Under the pieces are notes generated by a model. It saw nothing but the letters and a program-made list of their open reading frames with translations, did not search any database and was not told the origin of the DNA. A program made the position numbers and the translations under genes. Below, piece by piece: positions 29,477 to 37,779 of a stretch of 64,000 nt of DNA. Source of the DNA: a virus; the IMG/VR virus record IMGVR_UViG_3300020056_002272, positions 20,662 through 84,661 of that record. One strand, 5' to 3'. The number at the start of each line of letters is the position of its first letter. The first letter of the stretch is position 1.

Positions 29477-30436
29477 ATGTATGACGTTTATTTAATTGCA
29501 GATAAAAATTTCTATAAAGACGAATTTTTGCTGTTGAAAAATAAAATTCCAATGTTAAAATGTGTAAGTTCAGTTGAGCAAGCACAAAAGAGTTGTATTA
29601 CAAAGTTCTTTTGGGCAGTGTATCCTGACTTGGATATTTGTGAAGATTTTAATTTTGACTATGTTCCTGATGACTGGAGTCAGGATTATGTCCATGTTTT
29701 TTTAAACGGTGACAATTATGATGGTATTAGTTTAATACCAAAAAAAGCAGCGATATCTCAAAAGGAAATTGATTACAGGTTCTTTGTAAATAAAAAATTT
29801 ATTGAAGTTGTAGCTAGTAATCCAAAACCATATGATTGTTTCAAAATAGACAATTATGATGATTATTGCTATGCGCTAGAAAATTCAAAAACAGAAATGT
29901 TTTGGGGAACAAGTGCAAATATCGATACTAGTGGTTTTGCATTTGATATGTATTTTGCATACAACAATCAATATGACAGAAAAACAAATCATGCTTTTAT
30001 ACATTTGGTAAATGATAAAAAATTATTCAACGGAGTATTTCTATTTTCAAAAAAAGCAAAAGTCTCAAAGCGGGAAATAGAACATAGATTTATTGCTCGT
30101 AGAAAAGAATGGGATATTGTAGCAAGCACTCCAAAATTTTATGATAAATTCATAGTTGATACACACACAGAATATTTACATGCATTAGAAAATACTACAA
30201 CAGAATTGTTTTATACAATACCTACCACCGTAGAAGTAAATACCAATTTTAAATTTGACACATACTTTGAACATTCTAATGTATATGATAGAAATGCACA
30301 CCATGCTTATTTGAATGGCAAATATAATGATGGTATAATTTTGTGTAGCAAGCACACCACTATTACTGAAAGAGAATGGCAATACAGATTTTTTGCAGGC
30401 AAAAAAGACAACGATATAGTTGCTAGTCGTCCAAAG
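29477..30436 (+). repeat. Three tandem ~306-base coding repeats
   Basis: Each unit encodes about 102 residues. Each has a FxFDxYF-like segment, a YDR/YDG turn, a K-x-(S/T)-x-(R/K)-E motif (ISQKEIDYRF, VSKREIEHRF, ITEREWQYRF) and the closing VAS-x-PK-x-YD motif. Repeats are divergent, which points to old duplication. Confidence 0.7.
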
Positions 30437-31126
30437 CCATATGATATAGTTTTTATAAGTTATCAAGAACCTAATGCAGATGAAAATTTTGAAAATCTTA
30501 TGAATAGATTTCCTCATCGTGTTATACACAGAGTGCATGGTATCAAAGGTATTCATCAAGCACATATTGAAGCAGCCAAAATATGTGACACTCCAATGGT
30601 ATGGATTGTGGATGGTGATGCTTGCATAGAGGAGGGGTTTAATTTTGAATACCAAGTTCCAGTTTGGCAATACAGCAATGTTCATGTTTGGCGTAGTAAA
30701 AATCCTATTAATGGGCTTGTTTACGGGTATGGAGGTGTAAAATTGTTTCCAAAACAGCTTACCATGGACATGGATACAAATGCACTAGATATGACAACAA
30801 GCATTAGTGATAAATTTATCGAAGTAAACGAAATTAGTAATACAACTAATTTTGCCACGGGAAAGTTTGAAACATGGAAAAGTGCGTTTAGAGAATGTTG
30901 TAAACTTTCTAGTAGATCAATTGATCGGCAAGAAGATATCGAAACACAGCAAAGATTAGAAATATGGACTACAGTAGGTGCTGATAAACCTTATGGCGAT
31001 GCAGCAATCAATGGTGCTATTCATGGAAAAAAATATGGCGAAAACAATAAAGGAAATACACAAGCATTGAAAAAAATTAATGACTTTGATTGGTTAGAGG
31101 AATATTACAATGATGCAAATTTATAA
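29477..31126 (+). CDS. Glycosyltransferase-like protein with three N-terminal repeats
   Basis: 549 residues from the ATG at 29477 (MYDVYLIAD). The frame extends further back but would run through the promoter. Three degenerate repeats of ~102 residues fill the first 320 residues, ending at VASNPKPYD (~112), VASTPKFYD (~214) and VASRPKPYD (~315). The remainder is a GT-A-like domain paralogous to the protein at 23358-24278: ISYQEPNADEN, then WIVDGDA with Asp-Gly-Asp near 378-380. The repeats may bind substrate or scaffold partners. The next gene overlaps by 17 bases. The mRNA is predicted to be leaderless. Confidence 0.7.
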   Translation: MYDVYLIADKNFYKDEFLLLKNKIPMLKCVSSVEQAQKSCITKFFWAVYPDLDICEDFNFDYVPDDWSQDYVHVFLNGDNYDGISLIPKKAAISQKEIDYRFFVNKKFIEVVASNPKPYDCFKIDNYDDYCYALENSKTEMFWGTSANIDTSGFAFDMYFAYNNQYDRKTNHAFIHLVNDKKLFNGVFLFSKKAKVSKREIEHRFIARRKEWDIVASTPKFYDKFIVDTHTEYLHALENTTTELFYTIPTTVEVNTNFKFDTYFEHSNVYDRNAHHAYLNGKYNDGIILCSKHTTITEREWQYRFFAGKKDNDIVASRPKPYDIVFISYQEPNADENFENLMNRFPHRVIHRVHGIKGIHQAHIEAAKICDTPMVWIVDGDACIEEGFNFEYQVPVWQYSNVHVWRSKNPINGLVYGYGGVKLFPKQLTMDMDTNALDMTTSISDKFIEVNEISNTTNFATGKFETWKSAFRECCKLSSRSIDRQEDIETQQRLEIWTTVGADKPYGDAAINGAIHGKKYGENNKGNTQALKKINDFDWLEEYYNDANL

Positions 31127-32156
31127 AATACTAGATAGGTTTGAATTACTTTATCCGGATGATGAGCGGGTAAGTAATTTACGCAGGGCTTATGTAGATA
31201 GAGATTTGTATACGATCTTTAAAATAGTAGATGCACCTGAAGATTTGCGTAAAGCCATACTAGAAAAAAATATGCACAGCCTTTTTAGAATTATTGGCGA
31301 CCAGCAAATTAGCGGCAGTGCCGATGACTTAAGAGCAGCAGTTATAGATCAAAATATGTATGCTATTTTTAGGTTATTGTCCGACGCAGATGATTTAAAA
31401 AAGGCTGTGTGTAATGATAATATACACAGTATCTATAGATTGATCAATGCCGGAGATATTGCAAAAATAATCGAATATGATAATTATTGGGTGCTTTTTG
31501 ATACTCTGCAGGAATATACAAAAAGCCAGTTTGTAGCTGCATTTAGATATATGTATAACGAAAAAATTGAGTTTGAAGAAGACTGTTTCAGTAGAGGACA
31601 GTTAGAAAGCAAACTTTGGCTTATTAATGAATTAGTTAAGGCTGATTTAGATCTAGGTGTAATATTTTTATGCGCAGGATGGTATGGCACATTGGCCACT
31701 ATGATGTTTGAAAATAATTTAAAATTTGAAAAAATAAGAAATTTTGATATTGATCCAACAACTGAAAAAATTGCAGAAATCTTTAATAGTCCGTGGGTTA
31801 TTGATGGTTGGAAATTTAAACACGTAGAGCAAGATATACATGATATCGACTTTGAAGAACATTGCTATACTGTTTCAAAGGGCGAAAATGACTTTGAAGC
31901 CTTATGGGATTCTCCAGACACAATTATAAATACTAGTTGTGAACATATTGAAAATTTTAGTGATTGGTATGGTAAAATTCCTAAAGGTAAGTTAGTTGTT
32001 TTACAGTCAAACGATTATATGGACATAGAGGAACATGTCAATTGTTCACCTTCATTAAAAGATTTTAGTATATCTACGCCAATGGAGACAGTAATTTATG
32101 AAGGAGAACTTGGGTTGCATAATTATACAAGGTTTATGAAAATTGGATACAAATAA
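31110..32156 (+). CDS. SAM-dependent methyltransferase-like protein with N-terminal helical repeats
   Basis: 348 residues. Residues ~20-112 contain repeats of the form DLRKAILEKNMHSLFRII / DLRAAVIDQNMYAIFRLL / DLKKAVCNDNIHSIYRLI, about 30 residues apart. Residues 184-215 look like motif I of a class I methyltransferase (VIFLCAGWYGTLA, then an acidic NFDIDP), and INTSCEHIENF with a following GKLVVLQSNDY fits later motifs. The glycine-rich loop is degenerate (AGWYG), so catalysis is likely but not certain. It overlaps the upstream glycosyltransferase gene by 17 bases and the next small gene. Substrate unknown. Confidence 0.65.
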   Translation: MMQIYKILDRFELLYPDDERVSNLRRAYVDRDLYTIFKIVDAPEDLRKAILEKNMHSLFRIIGDQQISGSADDLRAAVIDQNMYAIFRLLSDADDLKKAVCNDNIHSIYRLINAGDIAKIIEYDNYWVLFDTLQEYTKSQFVAAFRYMYNEKIEFEEDCFSRGQLESKLWLINELVKADLDLGVIFLCAGWYGTLATMMFENNLKFEKIRNFDIDPTTEKIAEIFNSPWVIDGWKFKHVEQDIHDIDFEEHCYTVSKGENDFEALWDSPDTIINTSCEHIENFSDWYGKIPKGKLVVLQSNDYMDIEEHVNCSPSLKDFSISTPMETVIYEGELGLHNYTRFMKIGYK

Positions 32157-32367
32157 TCTTAGTATTAGGGAATTGCAAAAAGAAAGTGCAAGGGCATTAA
32201 GCACAATGCAAGCAACTAATAATAATATTTGGCAATTCAATAAGAAAGCTCATCATAATAGTCATAAGTGGTATAAGGCCGTTATTGAATGGTATATAAA
32301 TGAATATGGAGATTTGCCAAGTAAAGTTGGACCGGGTAAGGATGTTAAGTTAGTATACGATGTATAA
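32143..32367 (+). CDS. Small protein of unknown function (74 residues)
   Basis: A TTG-started frame bridges the otherwise empty 200 bases between the methyltransferase and radical SAM genes, overlapping them by 14 and 8 bases. An internal ATG at 32206 would give a shorter 53-residue product. The protein is polar, with a central HHNSHKWYKAVIEWYINEYG helix and a basic, glycine-proline-containing end (KVGPGKDVKL). No known domain. Position just before a radical SAM/SPASM enzyme makes a substrate or recognition partner conceivable, but no leader or core pattern is recognisable. Confidence 0.5.
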   Translation: MDTNNLSIRELQKESARALSTMQATNNNIWQFNKKAHHNSHKWYKAVIEWYINEYGDLPSKVGPGKDVKLVYDV

Positions 32368-33439
32368 GTATGAAGATATACGTGTAGTTCATTTAGAAAA
32401 TACACAAAATTGTCAGGCAAGTTGCCCAATGTGTGATCGTAATCAAAATGGCGGTGAAGTAAATCCACATATTGATTTAAGCGAACTAACACTTGAAGAT
32501 TGTAAACGTATATTCGAGCCTGAATTTATAAAACAGTTAAATACAATGTATATGTGCGGCAACTTAGGAGATCCTATTGTTGCACGAGATACACTAGAAA
32601 TATTTCGCTACTTTAGACAATACAATAATAATATGTGGCTGAGTATGAATACAAATGCGGGGGCAAGAGATGAATCGTGGTGGACGGAATTGGCCGAAAT
32701 ATTTGGCCGTATGGGTGCTGTTATTTTTAGTGTGGATGGGCTTAGAGATACTAATGATGCCTATAGACAGGGTGTATCTTGGGATTCCGTTAGACGATCA
32801 ATGACAAGTTTTATTGCAGCAGGCGGTAGAGCTCGCTGGGATTATTTAATCTTTGAGCACAATCAACATCAGGTTGAAGAAGCTAGACGGTTAAGTGAAG
32901 AATGGGGATTTGAAAAATTTGTAGCAAAAAAGACAGGAAGATTTGTTACAGCCACCAGTGAAAAGAAAGAATCCCATCAAGCAGTAAATCGTAAAGGCGA
33001 AAAAACTACACAGCTTAAAAAGCCTGTTGAAAAATATCAGAATGCAGCTATAAAACAATACGATAAAGTCAAAACAAAACATGGAACAATGGATGCATAT
33101 TATGACAGCGCAGAAATAAGTTGCAAAGTAAAAGATGAAGGAAGTCTTTTTATAACAGCAGAAGGACTAGCACTGCCATGTTGTTGGACCGCCGGGCGTA
33201 TGTATAAATGGTGGCATAAAGATCCTAAGGTTGAACAAGTTTGGAACTTTATTGATGACGTAGGCGGCAAAGATGCAATCAGTGCTAAAAAACATGGATT
33301 ACGTGCAGTATTTGACACAGGCATATTTGATAATATAGAACGCAGCTGGAACAAACCAAGTTGTGCAGATGGCAAGTTAAAAGTGTGTAGTATGAAGTGC
33401 GGTGCGGAGTTTGACCCTTTTGCAGCGCAGTTTAAATAA
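32360..33439 (+). CDS. Radical SAM/SPASM-like protein, class B
   Basis: 359 residues. CQASCPMC near the N-terminus (C18, C22, C25) binds the [4Fe-4S]-SAM cluster. The usual GGEP motif is replaced by GNLGDP, which resembles the motif in the other two class B proteins (34709, 42929). A C-terminal auxiliary-cluster region follows: ISCKVKDEGSLFITAEG, LPCCWTAG and CSMKCG, as in SPASM domains of peptide-modifying enzymes. Class B members also share FEHNQHQ-type segments. It overlaps the small gene before it by 8 bases and the convergent class A gene by 8 bases. Confidence 0.85.
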   Translation: MYKYEDIRVVHLENTQNCQASCPMCDRNQNGGEVNPHIDLSELTLEDCKRIFEPEFIKQLNTMYMCGNLGDPIVARDTLEIFRYFRQYNNNMWLSMNTNAGARDESWWTELAEIFGRMGAVIFSVDGLRDTNDAYRQGVSWDSVRRSMTSFIAAGGRARWDYLIFEHNQHQVEEARRLSEEWGFEKFVAKKTGRFVTATSEKKESHQAVNRKGEKTTQLKKPVEKYQNAAIKQYDKVKTKHGTMDAYYDSAEISCKVKDEGSLFITAEGLALPCCWTAGRMYKWWHKDPKVEQVWNFIDDVGGKDAISAKKHGLRAVFDTGIFDNIERSWNKPSCADGKLKVCSMKCGAEFDPFAAQFK

Positions 33440-34682
33440 GAGATTGCAATTCAGGAAATGTTTGCATAAAACTTGTTCCTCTTAAGTAATCAAATTTTTC
33501 TATGCTTTGTGTAAAACGTTTTTTATATATTTCAATTTTATCAGAAGGAATAGTATAATTTAAAAACTTTTTTATACTGTGCATTTTGTATGCCCAGGCA
33601 AAATCGTTCTTTTTATATTGCATACTATCTAAGATATTATTTGCTTTTTCAAATAAATCTTTATTTGTTTGTAGTATTCTGGCACTAAATGTAACCGGTT
33701 CGCTCCATTGACCTAGCACCAAATGATCGTCGGAATCTAATTCATATCTATAGAAATCGTATAACTCTTGCATATGCAATGCATTAAAAACATTATAACA
33801 TGTTTGTATATTGATTTCAACATTAGCAGATTTCAATCTATTATATGTGTGTTTCCATTTATCTTGTTTGAGTCCATACCTGATGTATTCTCCTCTTTCG
33901 CCGTGTAAGTCATGGCTGAGGGTAATGATAGCCTTTTTACCCCAGTTTGCCAAATATTGTTCAATTACATCTACGCTTTTGTATTTTGATATACTTCCAT
34001 TAGTATGGCTCCAAATACGAATGGTTTTATTTAACTGATTTTTAAGCAATACCTCTAGCAGTTCATGCACAGGTTCTTGCATAAATGGCTCGCCACCGTT
34101 TATATGTAGAGTTTGTATAGTATCTTTGTGCTGCAAGATGTAGTCAATAATTTTATCATTGTTGTTTTGCCATTCATTTATGACTTTGGTATCTTCTGGC
34201 TTGCCATGCAAAATATTATATGCACTTGAATATTTGCTAGCAATTGTGCTACTTAAATCGGCACTGCATCCCATACATGCAAAATTACATTTGTTGCTAT
34301 ATAAAATATCTAACCATACAGGTTTTTGTGAATGTATAAAACCGTTTGTGTCTGTATTTAATACAGCATCAGTAATTGTAGGGAGTCCTAGTCTATTGTT
34401 ATCATATCTTTCGTTAGCAATTTTACCTGTATTAGATTCTATGCCGGCACAATGCTTACATGCAGAATGAAATGTATTTTTAATTAAATTTTTCCTTATA
34501 TCTTGTGCTGTATTGCTATTAATTATTTCTTCTAAAGTTTTGTTTTCATCTAGATTACCAATTGCAGTAGGCGATGCACAACAAACTCGTATTTCATTAT
34601 ACTGACCTATATACACACTAGTAAAAGGCGCTGCACAAAATTTGTTTTGACCAATAATTTTCGGGTCTAAGAAGTTGCTCAT
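33432..34682 (-). CDS. Radical SAM protein, class A
   Basis: 416 residues. The N-terminal cysteine-rich region (C16, CC at 34-35, C75 and C78 in CKHC) probably carries an auxiliary cluster. The core motif is CNFACMGC (C132, C136, C139), followed by a GGEPF motif. It is on the minus strand, flanked by plus-strand class B genes, and converges with the one at 32360-33439 by an 8-base overlap. It diverges from the one at 34709 through a 26-base palindromic region. The predicted late-like box lies 5 bases from its ATG, so its mRNA may lack a leader. Confidence 0.83.
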   Translation of the reverse strand: MSNFLDPKIIGQNKFCAAPFTSVYIGQYNEIRVCCASPTAIGNLDENKTLEEIINSNTAQDIRKNLIKNTFHSACKHCAGIESNTGKIANERYDNNRLGLPTITDAVLNTDTNGFIHSQKPVWLDILYSNKCNFACMGCSADLSSTIASKYSSAYNILHGKPEDTKVINEWQNNNDKIIDYILQHKDTIQTLHINGGEPFMQEPVHELLEVLLKNQLNKTIRIWSHTNGSISKYKSVDVIEQYLANWGKKAIITLSHDLHGERGEYIRYGLKQDKWKHTYNRLKSANVEINIQTCYNVFNALHMQELYDFYRYELDSDDHLVLGQWSEPVTFSARILQTNKDLFEKANNILDSMQYKKNDFAWAYKMHSIKKFLNYTIPSDKIEIYKKRFTQSIEKFDYLRGTSFMQTFPELQSLI

Positions 34683-34695
34683 AAATATATTTATT
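34680..34695. promoter_or_regulatory. Divergent palindromic late-like promoter
   Basis: ATAAATATATTTAT at 34681-34694 is a perfect 14-base palindrome. It gives a CATAAATA box toward the plus-strand gene (ATG 34709) and an AATAAATA box toward the minus-strand gene (ATG 34682). Both genes encode radical SAM proteins. The assignment rests on likeness to the T4 late -10 box. Confidence 0.45.
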
Positions 34696-34708
34696 AAATG
34701 CGTATATT

Positions 34709-35758
34709 ATGATAAAAAAAGTCGAACTAGAAATAACCAGTGATTGTAATGCTGCCTGTCCTGGCTGTGCAAGAACACTTAATAAAGATTTACTGAGAAT
34801 ACAAAGTTTTTCGCTGCAAGATTTGCAGAGGATATTTCCTGCTGACAGTTATGCAGGTGTTGAATTTAAATTTTGCGGAGTTCTCGGTGATCCTATAGTC
34901 AATCCAGATTGCCTTGAAATGACTCGTTATTTGGTTGACAAAGGCGGATATGTAGAATTTAGCACAAATGGGGGATATAATACAGCCGATTGGTGGCAAC
35001 AATTAGGAAATATTGCAACACAATACCCAGGCTTATTACATATCCATTTTTGCATAGATGGCCATGCAGAAACCAATCATATATATCGTGTAAATACCAA
35101 ATGGAATATAATAGAGCGAAACATAGAGGCTTTTTCAAAGTCGGCTCCTGCCCAACATGCAACATGGATTTATATTATATTTGACCATAACGAGCATGAA
35201 TTAGAAAATGCAAAAAAACATGCAAACAAATTGCAATTTCATTTTGCTACTCGCACAGGTATGCGTAACAGTTACCATCAGTGGATTTCGCAGATAGGAA
35301 AAAAGAATGACAAAATTACAAAAAAAATTACCACAACCGGAAATAAAGAACACAGTAAAAAATCCGTAGTAAAAGATCTAGATAAATTCATTCAGCAATA
35401 TAAAAGCAGTAAAGTTGACAAAATACAAACAGAAAATATTATAAATTCTATTGTATGTAAATACATACACGAAGGCGAGATTTTTATTGCTAGCGACCAG
35501 ACTATGTGGCCTTGTTGTTTTTTATGGGATAGTGCATTTAAAAACAAAGAAGACATTGTTACTAAATTAAATAATTTCGAACCTAATTGGAATAGTCTAA
35601 AGCATTATAGTATTGATGAAATAAGACAGCACCCTTGGTTTGCCAAACTTTTATCTGCTAGTTGGGATCCTAATCATGAACTGCATTTTACAAGATGTGT
35701 AAGGACCTGTGCAAAAAACAAAGCCTATCATAACGAAATAAACTACGTAGATAATTAG
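34709..35758 (+). CDS. Radical SAM/SPASM-like protein, class B
   Basis: 349 residues. The core motif CNAACPGC is at C13, C17 and C20. GVLGDP replaces GGEP. FDHNEHELENAKKHA is the class B family segment seen in the two paralogues. The C-terminal cysteines (VCKYIHEGEIFIA, WPCCFLWD, CVRTCAKNK) form a SPASM-like auxiliary region. A lysine-rich linker lies around residues 195-225. No clear ribosome site precedes the ATG. It is followed after 12 bases by a class A gene, giving an A/B pair. Confidence 0.84.
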   Translation: MIKKVELEITSDCNAACPGCARTLNKDLLRIQSFSLQDLQRIFPADSYAGVEFKFCGVLGDPIVNPDCLEMTRYLVDKGGYVEFSTNGGYNTADWWQQLGNIATQYPGLLHIHFCIDGHAETNHIYRVNTKWNIIERNIEAFSKSAPAQHATWIYIIFDHNEHELENAKKHANKLQFHFATRTGMRNSYHQWISQIGKKNDKITKKITTTGNKEHSKKSVVKDLDKFIQQYKSSKVDKIQTENIINSIVCKYIHEGEIFIASDQTMWPCCFLWDSAFKNKEDIVTKLNNFEPNWNSLKHYSIDEIRQHPWFAKLLSASWDPNHELHFTRCVRTCAKNKAYHNEINYVDN

Positions 35759-35770
35759 GTAAGTAATATT

Positions 35771-37165
35771 ATGAGCAGAGTTAGCGACACATTTTGCATT
35801 TTACCCTGGGTGCATTTAAGCACAAGGCCTGATGGAAGTATGCGGGTTTGTTGCACAGCAAATGCAAGCAGCGTCGGCCCTACAAACGATAAAGAACATG
35901 GTGGACAAGTTGGTATTCTTAAGACTGATGACGGCAAGCCAAACAATCTTAATGTAACAGATTTTCAAACTGCATGGAATAGCAAGTATATGAAAAATGT
36001 GCGCAAGCAAATGATGAATGGCGAAAAGCCTCCTAGTTGTTTGAAGTGCTACAAAGAAGAAGCAGCAGGCCATAATTCAAAACGCATGTGGGAAACTGCC
36101 TATTGGAGCCAGCGCACTGATGTAGACGAGCTTATTGCAAATACAACAGAGGATGGCGAAGTTCCACCTAATCTGGCATATATAGATTTGCGTTTCGGAA
36201 CAAAATGTCAACTGGCATGTGTGATGTGTAGTCCACATGATAGTTCAGGCTGGATCAAAGACTACAAAAAGATTTTTCCCTCTGTGCAGAATGAAAGTCT
36301 AAAAGAGACAATGCAATGGCAAGACAAAGGCAGCACAAACGGCAGTAGTTATAATTGGCACAAACAGAACCCTATGTTCTGGAATCAGTTTTATGAGCAG
36401 ATGCCAAGTATGCAGCAAATTTATTTTGCAGGCGGCGAAAGCCTAATTATAGAGGAACATTATGAAATACTTGAACATGCAATTAAAATGGGATATGCAA
36501 AAGATCTGGAAATTCGATATAACAGTAACGGAGTTGAGTGGAGAGAAGATTTATTTGATTTATGGAAAGAATTTAAACTTGTAAGGTTTCATTATAGTGT
36601 AGATAGCATACACGAGATGAATGACTATATACGTTACCCAAGTAAATGGAAACGCACAGAAGAAGTATTTCATAAATTAGACAAAGAAACAAGCAATAAT
36701 GTTGAGATTACCATTGCATGTGCAGTGCAAGCACTGAACATATATTACTTGCCAGATTTTATCAAATGGAAACTAGAACAAAAATTTAGTAAAATAAACA
36801 TGTGGCCTTTTGGTGCAGGAGGCATAAATTATCATTTTGTTTACCATCCACCGCACTTAAATGTAAAAGTGTTACCCGAATGGTTCAAAGCAAAAGTGCG
36901 TAAAAAGTATGAAGAGTTTTATCCTTGGTGGCAAGAAAACTGGGAGTTGGGTATTCCTAGTTGGCACAAAGGCAAAATAACCAAAGAAATGTTTGATGCT
37001 GCACCTTATGGTATAAAACGATTAAAAGGTATGTTATCATTCATGGAAAGCGAAGACTGGAGTATACGATTGCCTGAAATGAAAGAGTTTTTAGATTTAT
37101 GTGACAAACAGCGTGGTATAACTTTTGACGAAACTTTTCCTGAAATGAAGGATATATTCAAATGA
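35771..37165 (+). CDS. Radical SAM protein, class A
   Basis: 464 residues. The N-terminal domain has FCILPWVHL, RVCCTA and CLKCYKE (C9, C27-C28, C90, C93), typical of the twitch/SPASM-like half found in marine phage radical SAM proteins. The core motif is CQLACVMC (C146, C150, C153), with AGGESL as the GGE motif. The C-terminal end (FDETFPEMKDIF) matches the ends of the class A proteins at 24282 (FSTAFPEMFEFF) and 33432 (FMQTFPELQSLI). It overlaps the next gene by 4 bases. The target is unknown. Confidence 0.85.
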   Translation: MSRVSDTFCILPWVHLSTRPDGSMRVCCTANASSVGPTNDKEHGGQVGILKTDDGKPNNLNVTDFQTAWNSKYMKNVRKQMMNGEKPPSCLKCYKEEAAGHNSKRMWETAYWSQRTDVDELIANTTEDGEVPPNLAYIDLRFGTKCQLACVMCSPHDSSGWIKDYKKIFPSVQNESLKETMQWQDKGSTNGSSYNWHKQNPMFWNQFYEQMPSMQQIYFAGGESLIIEEHYEILEHAIKMGYAKDLEIRYNSNGVEWREDLFDLWKEFKLVRFHYSVDSIHEMNDYIRYPSKWKRTEEVFHKLDKETSNNVEITIACAVQALNIYYLPDFIKWKLEQKFSKINMWPFGAGGINYHFVYHPPHLNVKVLPEWFKAKVRKKYEEFYPWWQENWELGIPSWHKGKITKEMFDAAPYGIKRLKGMLSFMESEDWSIRLPEMKEFLDLCDKQRGITFDETFPEMKDIFK

Positions 37166-37779
37166 AAATAGCAATATTTGGTTGTAGTTATACACACGGT
37201 GTTCCAGAAATAGATAATGGAATATCTTGGGTAAAAATACTCAGCACAAAATATCCAAATATACAATTCGATAATTATGCCTTTATGGGCTCTAGTGTTT
37301 TGTTCCAAATTAATTTGTTTAGGCAATTAAAATTTAAATATGATAAAATTATTTTTCAAATAACCACTCCTGGTAGAATCACTTATTGGCTATCGGATAA
37401 AAAAGAGTTTTTAAACAATAGGACAATTATTAACAATTATTCTTATTTTAATTACAGCTTAGAGGATATACAAGTTGTCACTCCGGCTATTTTAAATCAA
37501 TTTAAATTATCGTCACCTTTTTGGAAAACAGATAAAGGTAAAAGACAATATGCACAGCTACATTATGGTAAGCTAAACCATGAATTAATTGATTGCGAAC
37601 ATGAGATTTATCAAGATTATGTCAAAGCAAATACAGATTTTTGTTTTACCCAAAAAAATATTGTAGAAGAGTGTAACAAAGATTTTAAAAAAGACTGGGC
37701 CGGTCATTTTTATACAGATGGACATAAATGGCAGGCTGATTGGGTAGAAAGCCATTGCAAAGAAAAGGGCATATTATAA
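37162..37779 (+). CDS. SGNH/GDSL hydrolase-like protein (tentative)
   Basis: 205 residues. The first strand and turn IAIFGCSYTHG has the position and form of the GDS block with a nucleophile Ser (S9). A C-terminal YTDGHKW (D186, H188) could supply the Asp-His pair, one residue closer than the usual DxxH. There is no signal peptide, so it would act in the cytoplasm or in the virion. Family members remove acyl groups from sugars and lipids. It is coupled to the genes on both sides (ATGA and TAATG overlaps) between radical SAM and QueC-like genes. Confidence 0.5.
   Translation: MKIAIFGCSYTHGVPEIDNGISWVKILSTKYPNIQFDNYAFMGSSVLFQINLFRQLKFKYDKIIFQITTPGRITYWLSDKKEFLNNRTIINNYSYFNYSLEDIQVVTPAILNQFKLSSPFWKTDKGKRQYAQLHYGKLNHELIDCEHEIYQDYVKANTDFCFTQKNIVEECNKDFKKDWAGHFYTDGHKWQADWVESHCKEKGIL

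Noticed and set aside
34159-34470. A 103-codon plus-strand frame opposite the class A radical SAM gene
   Set aside because: The minus-strand gene has the cluster motif and paralogues; the opposite frame has no start context or recognisable sequence.
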